Source: Gemmatimonadota bacterium (GTDB taxonomy: Bacteria; Gemmatimonadota; Gemmatimonadetes; Gemmatimonadales; Gemmatimonadaceae). From it: DNA of 34,544 nucleotides. Each line of letters starts with the position of its first letter. Within the stretch, counting starts at the first letter, position 1. Under the pieces are notes generated by a model that was not told where the DNA came from, ran no database searches, and saw only the letters and a program-made list of their open reading frames with translations. A program made the position numbers and the translations under genes. Of the stretch, positions 8,580 to 17,018 are shown in pieces. The stretch is taken from positions 1 to 34,544 of the forward strand of contig JAQBPV010000329.1 of assembly GCA_028287345.1 (NCBI GenBank), read 5' to 3'.

Positions 8580-8687
8580 TTACATCGTGAACCAGTACCC
8601 AACCCCGCCGGCCAGCAAGACGACAAGAAGCACCACGATCACATTGCCGAGCAGCTTCGCCGTACGCCCGTCGTCATCAGGTTTCAT
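8580..8687 (-). CDS. 35-residue single-pass membrane protein coupled to the kinase-like gene
   Basis: This short frame reads MKPDDDGRTAKLLGNV, then a hydrophobic run IVVLLVVLLAGGVG (residues about 17-30), then YWFTM and a TAA. The acidic N-terminus and single membrane segment give a plausible tiny bitopic protein with almost no domain on the far side. Its ATG (8687-8685) overlaps the TGA of the kinase-like gene (8686-8684) in an ATGA arrangement, which normally means translational coupling. There is no independent ribosome site, as expected for coupling. I recognise no family. It could assist the kinase-like receptor or simply be a small transmembrane subunit. The overlap and the clean hydropathy support it being real, but no homologue comparison was possible. 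Confidence 0.6.
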   Translation of the reverse strand: MKPDDDGRTAKLLGNVIVVLLVVLLAGGVGYWFTM

Positions 8688-11377
8688 ATCGTGCGGCCTA
8701 ACTCGAGTTCGAGCTCAGCGAGCAACGCTCGCACGCGCGGGTCGTTCATGTGTCTCGCCAGTGCCGGTTCGGCAAAGAAGGCACTCGTCGCATGACCGCC
8801 AGGTAATGTGAGACAGCGTCTCAGCTGCGGCAGCATGAGATCCACGATGTCGAGAAACCCATAGATCTCCGCGCCGTTGCACGCTGTGAATGCAGCGAAT
8901 TGCCCATTCGGCCACTGCTGTCCAATCGGCGTTCGCGTGACGTCGTTCATCGCCGCAAGGGCGCGGGCGCGCTCGCCACGCGCCGCATCGGTCCACGCCA
9001 TCAGCTCCGCGTACTTCCTCAACTCCGACGTTGCCAACGTGGAATCCGCGAGGAGCTGCCGCAACACGTCGGCGGACGAATCGAGCAGCGCGCGAGCGCG
9101 ATCGCGGTTGCGCAGCGCAAGAAAGAGCTGCGCCTTCTCGGAGTAGAACTCGAAGCTGTCGGCACGCGTCTTCACTCCATACATGTTCGGCGAAGCATTG
9201 GCGAGCTCCTTCTGCATCGACGGATCGCCGACACGGAGCAGTGTGAGCTCCGACGGACCGATCGCGCCGCCACGCAGGCGATACGCGCGCACGCCGCGCG
9301 CCACAGCGGGAAAGTCGCCATCCGCGCGCGCGAGCATTGCCGCGCGAAGGATGAGATCCGTGCGATCGGGTTCGAGCACGCGAGCGCGCTGCAGCAAGTC
9401 ACCGGCATCCTTGAATCGGCGCAGCTGCTGCGCACCGGTTGACGCAGCCACGAGCGCATCGGCCGAGCGAGGGCCGAGCGCCGCGAGACGCTCGATGTCA
9501 CGCCAGGTGCCGACGGAGTCGCCGACGATGGGTTGAACCATCGCGCGGAGCTCGAGCGCTTCAATGCTCGACGGATACGCACTGACGGCGCGCTCGACCC
9601 ATGCCTGGGCGTCGTCCGGGCGATCCTCCGCCAGCGCAATGAGCGAGAGCGCCACGAGCGCTCGTGCGTGCCCGCGCGTTCGCGCAAGGGCGCGATACGC
9701 AAGCGTGGTCACCGAGTCGGCATGCGTCACCGTTCCTGCCACCTGATCCATCCGCGCCAATGACGCTGCCGCGCTGCCGAGTGCGTCGGCATAAAGCGGA
9801 TCGAGCTTATAGGCACGCTCGAACTCGCGTAGCGCGTCCGAGTAGTCAGGACGCAGATGCGACAGGTTCAAGCGATAGAGCTTGTTGCCTCGCGTGAACG
9901 CCCAGTACGCCGCCGTGTCGCGCGTAGGGCGAACGGCCATCGCCTCTTTCTCGCGAGGTTGCAAGACGACGCCAAGCAGCTGGGCAACCTTCTCCGCGAC
10001 GTTCGTCTGAACGGTGAATGGATCCACCAGCGTCGCCATCTCCGGCTCGCCGCGCCAATTGCCCGTGCTGTCGGACACGCGAAGCAGCACTGGAGTCACT
10101 CGCGCACGGAGCACGCCCTTCCCGTCACGAATCCAGCGAACCGTTCCGCCGAGTACGTAGTCGGCGCCAAGGGCGCGTCCCGCTTGGAGCGGCTCGCGTG
10201 CAGCATCCGGAATGGTCAACACACTCTTGCGGTCGATGACACGCAGCCCCGACACGAGGCTCAGCTTTCCGTTGATTCCATCGCCGAGTCCCGACGCGAA
10301 CAGCGAGTCGTTGACGACACCGCCGGTCTCGAACGGCAGCACGGCGATGAGCGGCGGCAGTTTCGCCTCCGACGACTGCATGCGCCACACACCCACGGCG
10401 CTGAGCACGAACAACACGAGGCCAGCGACGATCGACGCGCCGATCCACCGTGCCGAGCTCTCGCTCTCGATGGCCAGCGCTGCCGCCCGCACCGGGATGC
10501 GATCGAGCACCGTCAACAACTCGGCGGCATCCGCCGGACGAGCGGCGGGGTCGCGCTCGAGGCAGCGCATGACGAGCACCGCGAGCTGCTCCGGCACACC
10601 ATATCGCTTGTACAGCACCACCGGCGGCGTGTCGACGGTGGCCCCGTGCGCGGGCTCGTCGTCAGGCGTCGGCAGAAGGAAGGGATGCGCCTCGAACAAA
10701 AGCTCATGCGCCATCACGCCCCAGGCGTAGATGTCGACGCGATGATCGGCACTCGAATCACCCGCCACCTGCTCTGGCGCCATGTAGCCGAGCGCGTCTT
10801 CCGCCGTATCGACGAGCGTGCCCATCTCGCCGGTGTCGGGAGTGATGGACAGCTCGAGCGCGTGCGCAACGCCGAAGTCGGTGACGACCGCACCGTGCTT
10901 CAGCACAATGACCTTCTCCGGCTTGAGATTCCGGTGAACGATGCCCTTCGCATGCACGTAGTCGAGTGCGCGAGCGACGTCGCGCAGCACGCTGACGCTT
11001 TCGTCGAAGCCGACGGGCCCGTGCTGCAGCTTCTGCCGCAGCGACTCGCCGTTGACGTACGGCATGATGTAGTAGAACAGCTCTCCCGACGTATGCGCGG
11101 CCGAGAGGATCGGTACGGCGTGCGGTTCATCGAGCGACGCGAGAATGCGCATCTCGCGCTCGAAGCGATCGGCCGAGAGCTCGCGCGTGAGGTCCGACGG
11201 CAGGACCTTGATTACGACGTCGCGATCAAGCGCCTCGTCGTGCGCCACGAATACGCGCGACACCCCGCCGCTCTCCAACTCGCGCAGGATCAAATACGCG
11301 GCGCCCAGCGACAGCGAGAGTTGCGCGCGTAGATCGGAGCCGGCGAGAGACGGATCGTGGTCGGAGACTTCGGACAT
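8684..11377 (-). CDS. Ser/Thr kinase-like receptor (probable pseudokinase) with FlgO-like and TPR domains
   Basis: From the ATG at 11377 the product is 897 residues. Residues about 28-292 are a Hanks-type kinase fold: a glycine-loop remnant ESGGVSRVF, Lys57 (VVIKVL), Glu74 (FEREMRIL), DFG at 167-169 and MAPEQ at 199-203. The catalytic loop, however, reads HRNLKPEKV (148-156): the HRD aspartate is Asn150 and the metal-binding asparagine is Lys155. The codons are clear, AAT and AAG. A single membrane segment spans residues about 311-331 (WIGASIVAGLVLFVLSAVGV). It is followed by a FlgO-like domain (LIAVLPFETGG) and about 400 residues of TPR-like helices, expected in the periplasm. The upstream open frame (to 12277) overlaps the divergent peptidase gene and is not used. 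The gene ends in a coupled 35-residue membrane protein. ATP binding may persist, but phosphotransfer is doubtful. Confidence 0.87.
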   Translation of the reverse strand: MSEVSDHDPSLAGSDLRAQLSLSLGAAYLILRELESGGVSRVFVAHDEALDRDVVIKVLPSDLTRELSADRFEREMRILASLDEPHAVPILSAAHTSGELFYYIMPYVNGESLRQKLQHGPVGFDESVSVLRDVARALDYVHAKGIVHRNLKPEKVIVLKHGAVVTDFGVAHALELSITPDTGEMGTLVDTAEDALGYMAPEQVAGDSSADHRVDIYAWGVMAHELLFEAHPFLLPTPDDEPAHGATVDTPPVVLYKRYGVPEQLAVLVMRCLERDPAARPADAAELLTVLDRIPVRAAALAIESESSARWIGASIVAGLVLFVLSAVGVWRMQSSEAKLPPLIAVLPFETGGVVNDSLFASGLGDGINGKLSLVSGLRVIDRKSVLTIPDAAREPLQAGRALGADYVLGGTVRWIRDGKGVLRARVTPVLLRVSDSTGNWRGEPEMATLVDPFTVQTNVAEKVAQLLGVVLQPREKEAMAVRPTRDTAAYWAFTRGNKLYRLNLSHLRPDYSDALREFERAYKLDPLYADALGSAAASLARMDQVAGTVTHADSVTTLAYRALARTRGHARALVALSLIALAEDRPDDAQAWVERAVSAYPSSIEALELRAMVQPIVGDSVGTWRDIERLAALGPRSADALVAASTGAQQLRRFKDAGDLLQRARVLEPDRTDLILRAAMLARADGDFPAVARGVRAYRLRGGAIGPSELTLLRVGDPSMQKELANASPNMYGVKTRADSFEFYSEKAQLFLALRNRDRARALLDSSADVLRQLLADSTLATSELRKYAELMAWTDAARGERARALAAMNDVTRTPIGQQWPNGQFAAFTACNGAEIYGFLDIVDLMLPQLRRCLTLPGGHATSAFFAEPALARHMNDPRVRALLAELELELGRTI

Positions 11378-11566
11378 ATCCTGGTAAACGGGGCGACGAA
11401 CCCCTCCCCACGCGTAAACGTGTGGCGGAAGGAGGACTCGCGAAGATACCGCCGGATGATGCGCGGAGCGAGCATTTTTCCCTATGTGGCCCCTCTGGCG
11501 CCTCCCCCCGGCATTCTGCACCGTTTCGGGAAGAGAATTCACCACCCAGTCCCGCCTGGAGGTTCC

Positions 11567-13657
11567 GTGCGCCACTCGTCTCGACTCCTCGTCCTCGTCA
11601 GCGGAGCGATGCTGCTCGCGCCCTCCCTGCTTCGCGCGCAGGCTGCGACTCCGCAGAAGCGCAGCGACCGCCTCACCATCCAGGACTACCTCGACTGGGA
11701 GGACGTCCAGGATCCGCAGCTCTCCCCGGACGGCAAGCAGGTCGTCTTCACGCGCCGGTGGATCGACAAGATGAACGACAAGTGGGAGTCGTCGCTGTGG
11801 ATCATGAACGCCGACGGCACCCGCGCACGCTTCCTCGTCAACGGCTCGAGTCCGAAGTGGGCGCCGGACGGTTTGCGCATTGCGTATACCGCCACGCCAT
11901 CCGCTCCGCCGACGACTGGCGCCCCCGGATCTGCGGGAGCGCCTCCTGGAACACAGATCTTCGTGCGATGGATGGACGCTGAAGGCGCCGTCACGCAGCT
12001 CACGCACCTGACGGAGAATCCAACCAACATCGAGTGGTCGCCCGATGCGAAGTGGCTCGCGTTCTCGATGCAGGTGCCAGCCAAGAACGACTGGCGCATC
12101 GACATGCCGACGCCGCCCAAGGGCGCGAAGTGGACGGAAGCGCCGCGCATCGTGCAGAAGCTCAACTACCGCGCCGACCGCCAAGGCTTCATCGAAGATG
12201 GCAACGCGCACATCTTCATCCTCTCGGCCGACAATGGCGGCACGCCGCGCCAAATCACGAGTGGTGCGTTCAACCATGGCGCGCCGCGCTGGATGCCCGA
12301 TGGCAAGTCGATCGTGTTCAGCGGACTGCGCATCGAGAATGCGGAGTATGCGTGGCGAGAGTCGGATATCTATCGCATCGACGTCGCCTCGGGCGACATC
12401 AAGCAGCTGACGACTCGCAAGGGCCCCGACGGCAATCCGACGCCGTCGCCGGACGGAAAGTGGATCGCCTACACGGGCTACGATTCCACGAGCGACACCT
12501 GGACCGACGCTAAGCTCTACCTCATGAGCGCTGACGGAACGGGCTCGAAGCTGCTCCTGCCGAAGTGGGACCGCACGCCATCCGACCTCACGTGGAGCAA
12601 GGAGGGCACGAGCATCTACTTCAACGCCGAGAGTGAAGGGGCGCGCAATCTGTACGTGGCATCGATGACGGGTGAGGTGAAGCCAGTAACGTCAGGGAAG
12701 CAGGTGCTGACGGTGACGTCGATCAATCCGAATGGCAGCGCCGTGGGCGTGATGAGTACGGCGTCGCATTCACCGGATGTCGTTGCGCTCAACGTCCACA
12801 CGCCGGCCGCGATCAAGTGGCTCACCGACGTCAATGACGACGTGTTGATGGGCAAGCAGCTCGGAACCACCGAAGAGATCTGGTACACGTCGAAGGACGG
12901 GATGAAGATTCAGGGCTGGATCGTGAAGCCACCCGGCTTCGATCCGAGCCGGAAGTATCCGCTGATTCTCGACATCCATGGAGGCCCGCACTCCATGTAC
13001 AACCTCGGGTTCAGCTTCGTGCGCCAGGATCAGGCCGCGAACGGGTATGTGTCGCTGTACACGAATCCGCGTGGCAGCACGGGCTACGGCAGCGCGTTCG
13101 GCAATGCGATCAAGAATGCGTATCCGGGCAAGGACTTCGATGACCTGATGGCGGCCGTCGATACGGTGATCGGCCGCGGGTATGTCGACACGAAGAACCT
13201 CTTCGTGTATGGCTGCAGCGGCGGTGGCGTGTTGACGGCGTGGATCGTGGGCCACACGAATCGCTTCGCGGCGGCGTCGTCGAACTGTCCGGTGATCAAC
13301 TGGGTGAGCTTCGTCGGCACGACGGATGGTGCGTCATGGTACTACAACTTCGAGAAGCTTCCGTGGCAGGATCCGAGCGAGCACCTGCGGCGCTCGCCCT
13401 TGATGTACGTCGGCAATGTGACGACGCCGACGATGTTGATGACGGGCGTCAATGATCTGCGCACGCCGATGGAACAGACGGAGCAGTTCTATCGCGCACT
13501 CAAGTTGCGGAAGATTCCGACGGCGATGATCCGCTTCAATGACGAGTGGCATGGGACGTCGTCGAAGCCGTCGAACTTTCTTCGTACGCAGCTTTATATG
13601 CGGAGTTGGTTTCAGAAGTACGGCAGCAAGGAAAGCAAAGTAGCTATTGTGCCTTAG
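11567..13657 (+). CDS. Exported S9-family peptidase (prolyl oligopeptidase / acylaminoacyl-peptidase type)
   Basis: The start is a GTG at 11567 with TGGAGG just upstream; it opens a signal peptide (RHSSRLLVLVSGAMLLAPSL, cleavage after RAQA). The 696-residue product has an N-terminal beta-propeller built of TolB-like repeats (QLSPDGKQVVFTRR, WSPDAKWLAFS, WMPDGKSIVFSG) and a C-terminal alpha/beta hydrolase. The catalytic triad is visible: Ser551 in GCSGGG, Asp630 in GVNDLRTP and His662 in EWHGTS, followed by the usual order of helices. S9 enzymes of this type cleave short peptides, so it probably degrades peptides in the periplasm or outside. It diverges from the kinase-like gene across a 189-base intergenic region that holds no other gene. 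A hairpin at 13670-13692 follows its stop. Confidence 0.92.
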   Translation: MRHSSRLLVLVSGAMLLAPSLLRAQAATPQKRSDRLTIQDYLDWEDVQDPQLSPDGKQVVFTRRWIDKMNDKWESSLWIMNADGTRARFLVNGSSPKWAPDGLRIAYTATPSAPPTTGAPGSAGAPPGTQIFVRWMDAEGAVTQLTHLTENPTNIEWSPDAKWLAFSMQVPAKNDWRIDMPTPPKGAKWTEAPRIVQKLNYRADRQGFIEDGNAHIFILSADNGGTPRQITSGAFNHGAPRWMPDGKSIVFSGLRIENAEYAWRESDIYRIDVASGDIKQLTTRKGPDGNPTPSPDGKWIAYTGYDSTSDTWTDAKLYLMSADGTGSKLLLPKWDRTPSDLTWSKEGTSIYFNAESEGARNLYVASMTGEVKPVTSGKQVLTVTSINPNGSAVGVMSTASHSPDVVALNVHTPAAIKWLTDVNDDVLMGKQLGTTEEIWYTSKDGMKIQGWIVKPPGFDPSRKYPLILDIHGGPHSMYNLGFSFVRQDQAANGYVSLYTNPRGSTGYGSAFGNAIKNAYPGKDFDDLMAAVDTVIGRGYVDTKNLFVYGCSGGGVLTAWIVGHTNRFAAASSNCPVINWVSFVGTTDGASWYYNFEKLPWQDPSEHLRRSPLMYVGNVTTPTMLMTGVNDLRTPMEQTEQFYRALKLRKIPTAMIRFNDEWHGTSSKPSNFLRTQLYMRSWFQKYGSKESKVAIVP

Positions 13658-13996
13658 TCATTGGGCGTGTGCGCGCGGGTCGGTCGCGCGCATTCGTTCC
13701 GACGGCGGACTTCGCGCTCAACCCACTACTGGCCGACGTAGTGAGGGCGAGCGCGCTCAGACACCGTCTCCACGAACGCGCGCGCCCTCCCACGTTAGCC
13801 TCTGACGGCTTCACGTCGGGTGGGTGGGAAGCATTCGACTACAGAACTACAGGGCGTTTCGCGTCACGCTATAAGAAATGCGAACTGTTGCCTCATGGGC
13901 GGACACGAATCGTCGGATCGCCGCAACACGAATCGCAACACGCCGCGCGCCTCACTCCGCACGGCGCGCCGTACGCCGCATCGACATCGCCGCACG
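13658..13996. other. 339-base stretch without a supported gene
   Basis: Between the convergent peptidase and the small exported-protein gene. It begins with the GC-rich hairpin described separately. A direct repeat ACACGAATCG occurs twice within about 25 bases near 13904-13935. Open frames across it lack ribosome sites and have arginine/histidine-rich, shadow-like composition, so I call none of them. Confidence 0.6.
13670..13692 (+). terminator. GC-rich hairpin after the S9 peptidase gene
   Basis: A perfect 8-bp stem, TGCGCGCG at 13670-13677 and CGCGCGCA at 13685-13692, with a 7-base loop, 13 bases after the stop codon. Only a weak T-rich tract (TTCGTT) follows. It is a plausible terminator or 3'-end protector. 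Confidence 0.5.
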
Positions 13997-14479
13997 TTAG
14001 GGTTTGTGCATTTCATGCCCAGCTGCGTTGTGATCCGACCGCTGAAACGCGAGAAACTGATGCACCGCAATACGCGCCACAGAATCGCCAGTCGTAATCC
14101 GCAACTCGCCCCCACGCGGCAGCTCCCGAAACTCATACCGAATCACACCACGCCGAGCAGCCATCACTTTCGTCCCCGGCACATCCCGCATGTGAACGAA
14201 CGCCGGCGTACTGAAGTCGCCCTGTGAGAACGCCGCCGAGATCGCCTTCAGGTGCTCGCGGATCGCACGCGTGCCCACGACATCATCGCGGTCGCGCTGG
14301 AGCTCGATCCTCCCACCGTCAGCGAGATCGTCGAACTTGTGAATCGACGTATACTGATCCACGCCCATCGCGACCTTGCCACGCTTCTGCATGGCCGCGA
14401 AGCTGGAGTCCTGCGCACTCGCGCTGCTCGGCAGTGCGAACGTCGCCAGGAGTGACAACGCGGCGAGATGAGCTCTCAT
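13997..14479 (-). CDS. Small exported protein of unknown function, His-rich C-terminus
   Basis: The product is 160 residues. The ATG at 14479 has GAGG eight bases upstream and opens a signal peptide (MRAHLAALSLLATFALPSSA, cleavage after ASAQ). The mature part starts DSSFAAMQKRGKVAMGVDQY, then has DGGRIELQRD, a segment FSTPAFVHMRDVPGT and RGVIRYEFRELPRGGELRIT. It ends with HQFLAFQRSDHNAAGHEMH, a histidine cluster that could bind a metal. I recognise it as a type of conserved periplasmic protein but know no function for it. It diverges from the Crp/Fnr-type regulator with about 70 bases between starts, so the regulator is a candidate controller of this gene. Confidence 0.78.
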   Translation of the reverse strand: MRAHLAALSLLATFALPSSASAQDSSFAAMQKRGKVAMGVDQYTSIHKFDDLADGGRIELQRDRDDVVGTRAIREHLKAISAAFSQGDFSTPAFVHMRDVPGTKVMAARRGVIRYEFRELPRGGELRITTGDSVARIAVHQFLAFQRSDHNAAGHEMHKP

Positions 14480-14549
14480 GGATGTAGCCTCGGGACTGAG
14501 CGAACCTGATGCAACGATGCGCCGCGTGTCGGCGCGTGGTGAAGACTGA

Positions 14550-15245
14550 ATGAGTGCACGCCTGAACGCAGGGACCAAAGTCCCATCGACAACAGAGTCG
14601 TGGGTGCTCGACGTACTCCCGGACTCCAGTCGCGCTGCGCTGATGGCGCGTGGCTCGACCCGCAACTACTCCGCCGACGAAGTACTCTATCTCGCTGGCT
14701 CCCCGGCAGACGCCCTCTACATCGTGCTCGAGGGACGCGTCCGCGTCATGCGCGGCGAAGCCGGTCGCGCATATGTGCTTCACGTCGAGACCGCCGGTGG
14801 AAGTCTTGGCGAAGTGCCGCTGTTCGAGGGAACGACCTACCCCGCAACAGCAATTGCCGCCGAACCGACACGATGCCTGGTGCTGAGCAGGGAAACGGTG
14901 CTCGCCACAGTCCGCGCGGACCCCGAGCTCGCACTCGCTCTTCTCTCACGGCTCGCCGGGCGCGTGCGGCTACTCGTCGAACGACTCGACCAGCAGACCG
15001 GTCACTCCACACTCGGCCGTCTCGCCACGCTGATCGTCCGGCGCGCCGCGTCGGCGAACGGACGCTCGTTCAGCCTGGGCGGCACGCAATTACAGGTGGC
15101 TGAGGAGATTGGGACAGTGCGCGAGTTGGTGGTCCGGGGGCTGCGCACGCTGCGCGATCGCGCGGTCATCGAATCGCACGGCGAAGGGAGATACATCGTC
15201 ACCGACGCCGCTGCACTCAGCGAAATCGCCGCGTCAGGACAATAG
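14550..15245 (+). CDS. Crp/Fnr-family transcriptional regulator
   Basis: The product is 231 residues, the normal length. Residues about 20-130 form the cyclic-nucleotide-binding-like beta-roll (STRNYSADEVLYLAGSPAD, LYIVLEGRVRVMRG, then GEVPLFEGTTYPATA). In cAMP-binding relatives the phosphate cassette carries an Arg in this last motif; here the equivalent positions are Tyr-Pro, so classical cAMP binding is unlikely. No N-terminal cysteine cluster for an Fe-S centre is present. A long dimerisation helix follows (ALLSRLAGRVRLLVERLDQQ). The C-terminal winged helix includes TQLQVAEEIGTVRELVVRGL as helix-turn-helix. It is transcribed away from the small exported-protein gene and toward the serine hydrolase 68 bases downstream, which may be in its regulon. 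The effector is unknown. Confidence 0.9.
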   Translation: MSARLNAGTKVPSTTESWVLDVLPDSSRAALMARGSTRNYSADEVLYLAGSPADALYIVLEGRVRVMRGEAGRAYVLHVETAGGSLGEVPLFEGTTYPATAIAAEPTRCLVLSRETVLATVRADPELALALLSRLAGRVRLLVERLDQQTGHSTLGRLATLIVRRAASANGRSFSLGGTQLQVAEEIGTVRELVVRGLRTLRDRAVIESHGEGRYIVTDAAALSEIAASGQ

Positions 15246-15313
15246 TCGACAGACTTGCCCCGCTTCCGTGAGCACGTACGTTCGCAACATTCCCTGGATC
15301 TGGAGTCTCCCCG

Positions 15314-16978
15314 ATGCGGTATCGAATAGCGCCTCTCGTCGCAGTCGTTGGTATGTGTCTTCCTGTGATGCTGAGCGCCCAGCAGGCAGGCATCACGGCA
15401 CTCCCTGACAGCGTCGTCTCGCGAATCGACCGCGCATTCGCTGCACTCGGCGGACGTGAAGCACCGGGGTGTGCCATCGGGATCAGTCAGGCCGGCCAGC
15501 CAGTGCTGACACGCGCGTACGGTATGGCGAACCTCGAGTACGGCGTGCCGAATACGGCTGAGACGATCTTCGAGAGTGGGTCGGTGGCGAAGCAGTTCAC
15601 CGCGGCAACTGTCGTGCTGCTGGCGCAGGACGGCAAGCTCTCGCTCGACGACGACATCAGGAAATATCTCCCCGAGGTGCCGAACTTCGGCAAGAAGATC
15701 ACCATCCGAAACCTGCTCACGCACACGAGCGGGCTGCGCGACCAGTGGGGACTACTGGGGCTCAAGGGGATGGGGCCGGGCACGCAAGTGCACACGCTTG
15801 CGACCATCCTCGACCTCGTGTCTCGGCAGAAAGCGCTCAACTTCGATCCGGGCGCGGAGTATCTCTACAGCAACACGGGCTATGCGCTCACGGCGATCAT
15901 CGTCCAGCGCGTCACGGGACAATCGCTGGCCAAGGTGAGCGACGAGCGCCTGTTCAAGCCACTCGGCATGACGAACACGCAGTGGCGCGACGACTTCACG
16001 CGCATCGTGAAAAATCGCGCTACGGCCTACAACGGCAATCCACAGCGTGGATTCAATACCGACATGCCGTTCACGAACGTGTATGGCAACGGCGGTCTGC
16101 TGACTACGGTCGGCGACATGCTCAAGTGGAACGCATTTCTCGACAACCCGAGTGTGCTGCCAGGCGGCGCGTCGCTCGTCGCGACGATGCAGACGCCGAT
16201 GATCCTCAACAGCAAGAAGCCGATCACCTACGCACTTGGCGTCAGCGTCAGCAGCCAGGACGGCATTCGCGAAGTGACGCATGGCGGCTCGACGGCCGGC
16301 TATCGCACATGGCTTGCACGGTATCCGGATCAGAAGCTGAGCGTGGCCGTGTTCTGCAACGCGGGCGGAGCGAATCCCACCAATTTCGGAAACGTCGCGA
16401 CGAATCTGCTGCTCGCGCGGCCAGTACGGGTGGCGCAGACAGGAGAGTCAGCGGCAGCGACAGATCTCGAACGCTACGCCGGACTCTTTCGCGAGTCGAA
16501 CACTCAGCAGGTGATACGCACCGTGGTGCGAGATGGAAAACTCGCGTCCGTTCAGCCAGCGAACGTCACCTTCGTGCCGCTCGGCGCCGATCGCTTCCGT
16601 GTTCAGGGACTCGGCGAGCTGGCCTACCATCTCGAGAGTGGCAAGGTGAAGTACGCCACTGTGATCACTGGAAGCGACACGGCGTTGTACGACATGGTGC
16701 CAGCTGTCTCTCCGACTCCGAGGGAGCTGGCGGCCTACGCGGGGACATACTGGAGCGACGAGCTCGAGACGCGCGTCGAGTTGCGGGTGCGCGACACCAT
16801 GCTCGTCATCAAGCAGCGTCCCGCGAGCGAAGCGACGCTACGTCCGACCTTCCGTGACGGCTTCGCTGCGCCGGAGATTGGATCGGTCCTATTCTTTCGT
16901 GACAGCAAAGGCAAGGTATTCGCCTTCGGGATCTGGGCGGGTCGCGTGCGCAACGTCCGCTTCGTACGAGAGAACTAA
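15314..16978 (+). CDS. Exported serine hydrolase (class C beta-lactamase / penicillin-binding family)
   Basis: The product is 554 residues. The ATG at 15314 has GGAG eight bases upstream and opens a signal peptide (MRYRIAPLVAVVGMCLPVML, cleavage after SAQ). The serine beta-lactamase-like fold is complete: SxxK as Ser90-Val-Ala-Lys93, the YSN motif at 185-187 (YLYSNTGYAL), and HGG at 323-325 (VTHGGSTAGY). These provide the acyl-serine, general base and oxyanion elements. Residues about 380-554 form an extra C-terminal beta-rich domain (DLERYAGLFRES, LAAYAGTYWSDELE), common in lipocalin-like tails of this family. True beta-lactamase activity cannot be inferred; most relatives are peptidases or esterases acting in the periplasm. 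It follows the Crp/Fnr-type gene on the same strand and converges with the PaiB-like gene. Confidence 0.92.
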   Translation: MRYRIAPLVAVVGMCLPVMLSAQQAGITALPDSVVSRIDRAFAALGGREAPGCAIGISQAGQPVLTRAYGMANLEYGVPNTAETIFESGSVAKQFTAATVVLLAQDGKLSLDDDIRKYLPEVPNFGKKITIRNLLTHTSGLRDQWGLLGLKGMGPGTQVHTLATILDLVSRQKALNFDPGAEYLYSNTGYALTAIIVQRVTGQSLAKVSDERLFKPLGMTNTQWRDDFTRIVKNRATAYNGNPQRGFNTDMPFTNVYGNGGLLTTVGDMLKWNAFLDNPSVLPGGASLVATMQTPMILNSKKPITYALGVSVSSQDGIREVTHGGSTAGYRTWLARYPDQKLSVAVFCNAGGANPTNFGNVATNLLLARPVRVAQTGESAAATDLERYAGLFRESNTQQVIRTVVRDGKLASVQPANVTFVPLGADRFRVQGLGELAYHLESGKVKYATVITGSDTALYDMVPAVSPTPRELAAYAGTYWSDELETRVELRVRDTMLVIKQRPASEATLRPTFRDGFAAPEIGSVLFFRDSKGKVFAFGIWAGRVRNVRFVREN

Positions 16979-17018
16979 TGGAGAAGCGCGAAGACTCGCT
17001 CCAGCCACGCGAGGGACA

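Noticed and set aside
9857-11332. 491-codon plus-strand open frame opposite the kinase-like gene
   Set aside because: Shadow composition (very Arg/His-rich), while the opposite frame has clear kinase and FlgO-like motifs.
11378-12277. 300-codon N-terminal extension of the kinase-like protein
   Set aside because: It would overlap the start and first third of the divergent S9 peptidase and has shadow-like sequence; the kinase fold begins right after the ATG at 11377.
13820-14227. 135-codon plus-strand open frame across the gap after the peptidase
   Set aside because: Mostly antisense to the small exported-protein gene, His/Arg-rich, no ribosome site.
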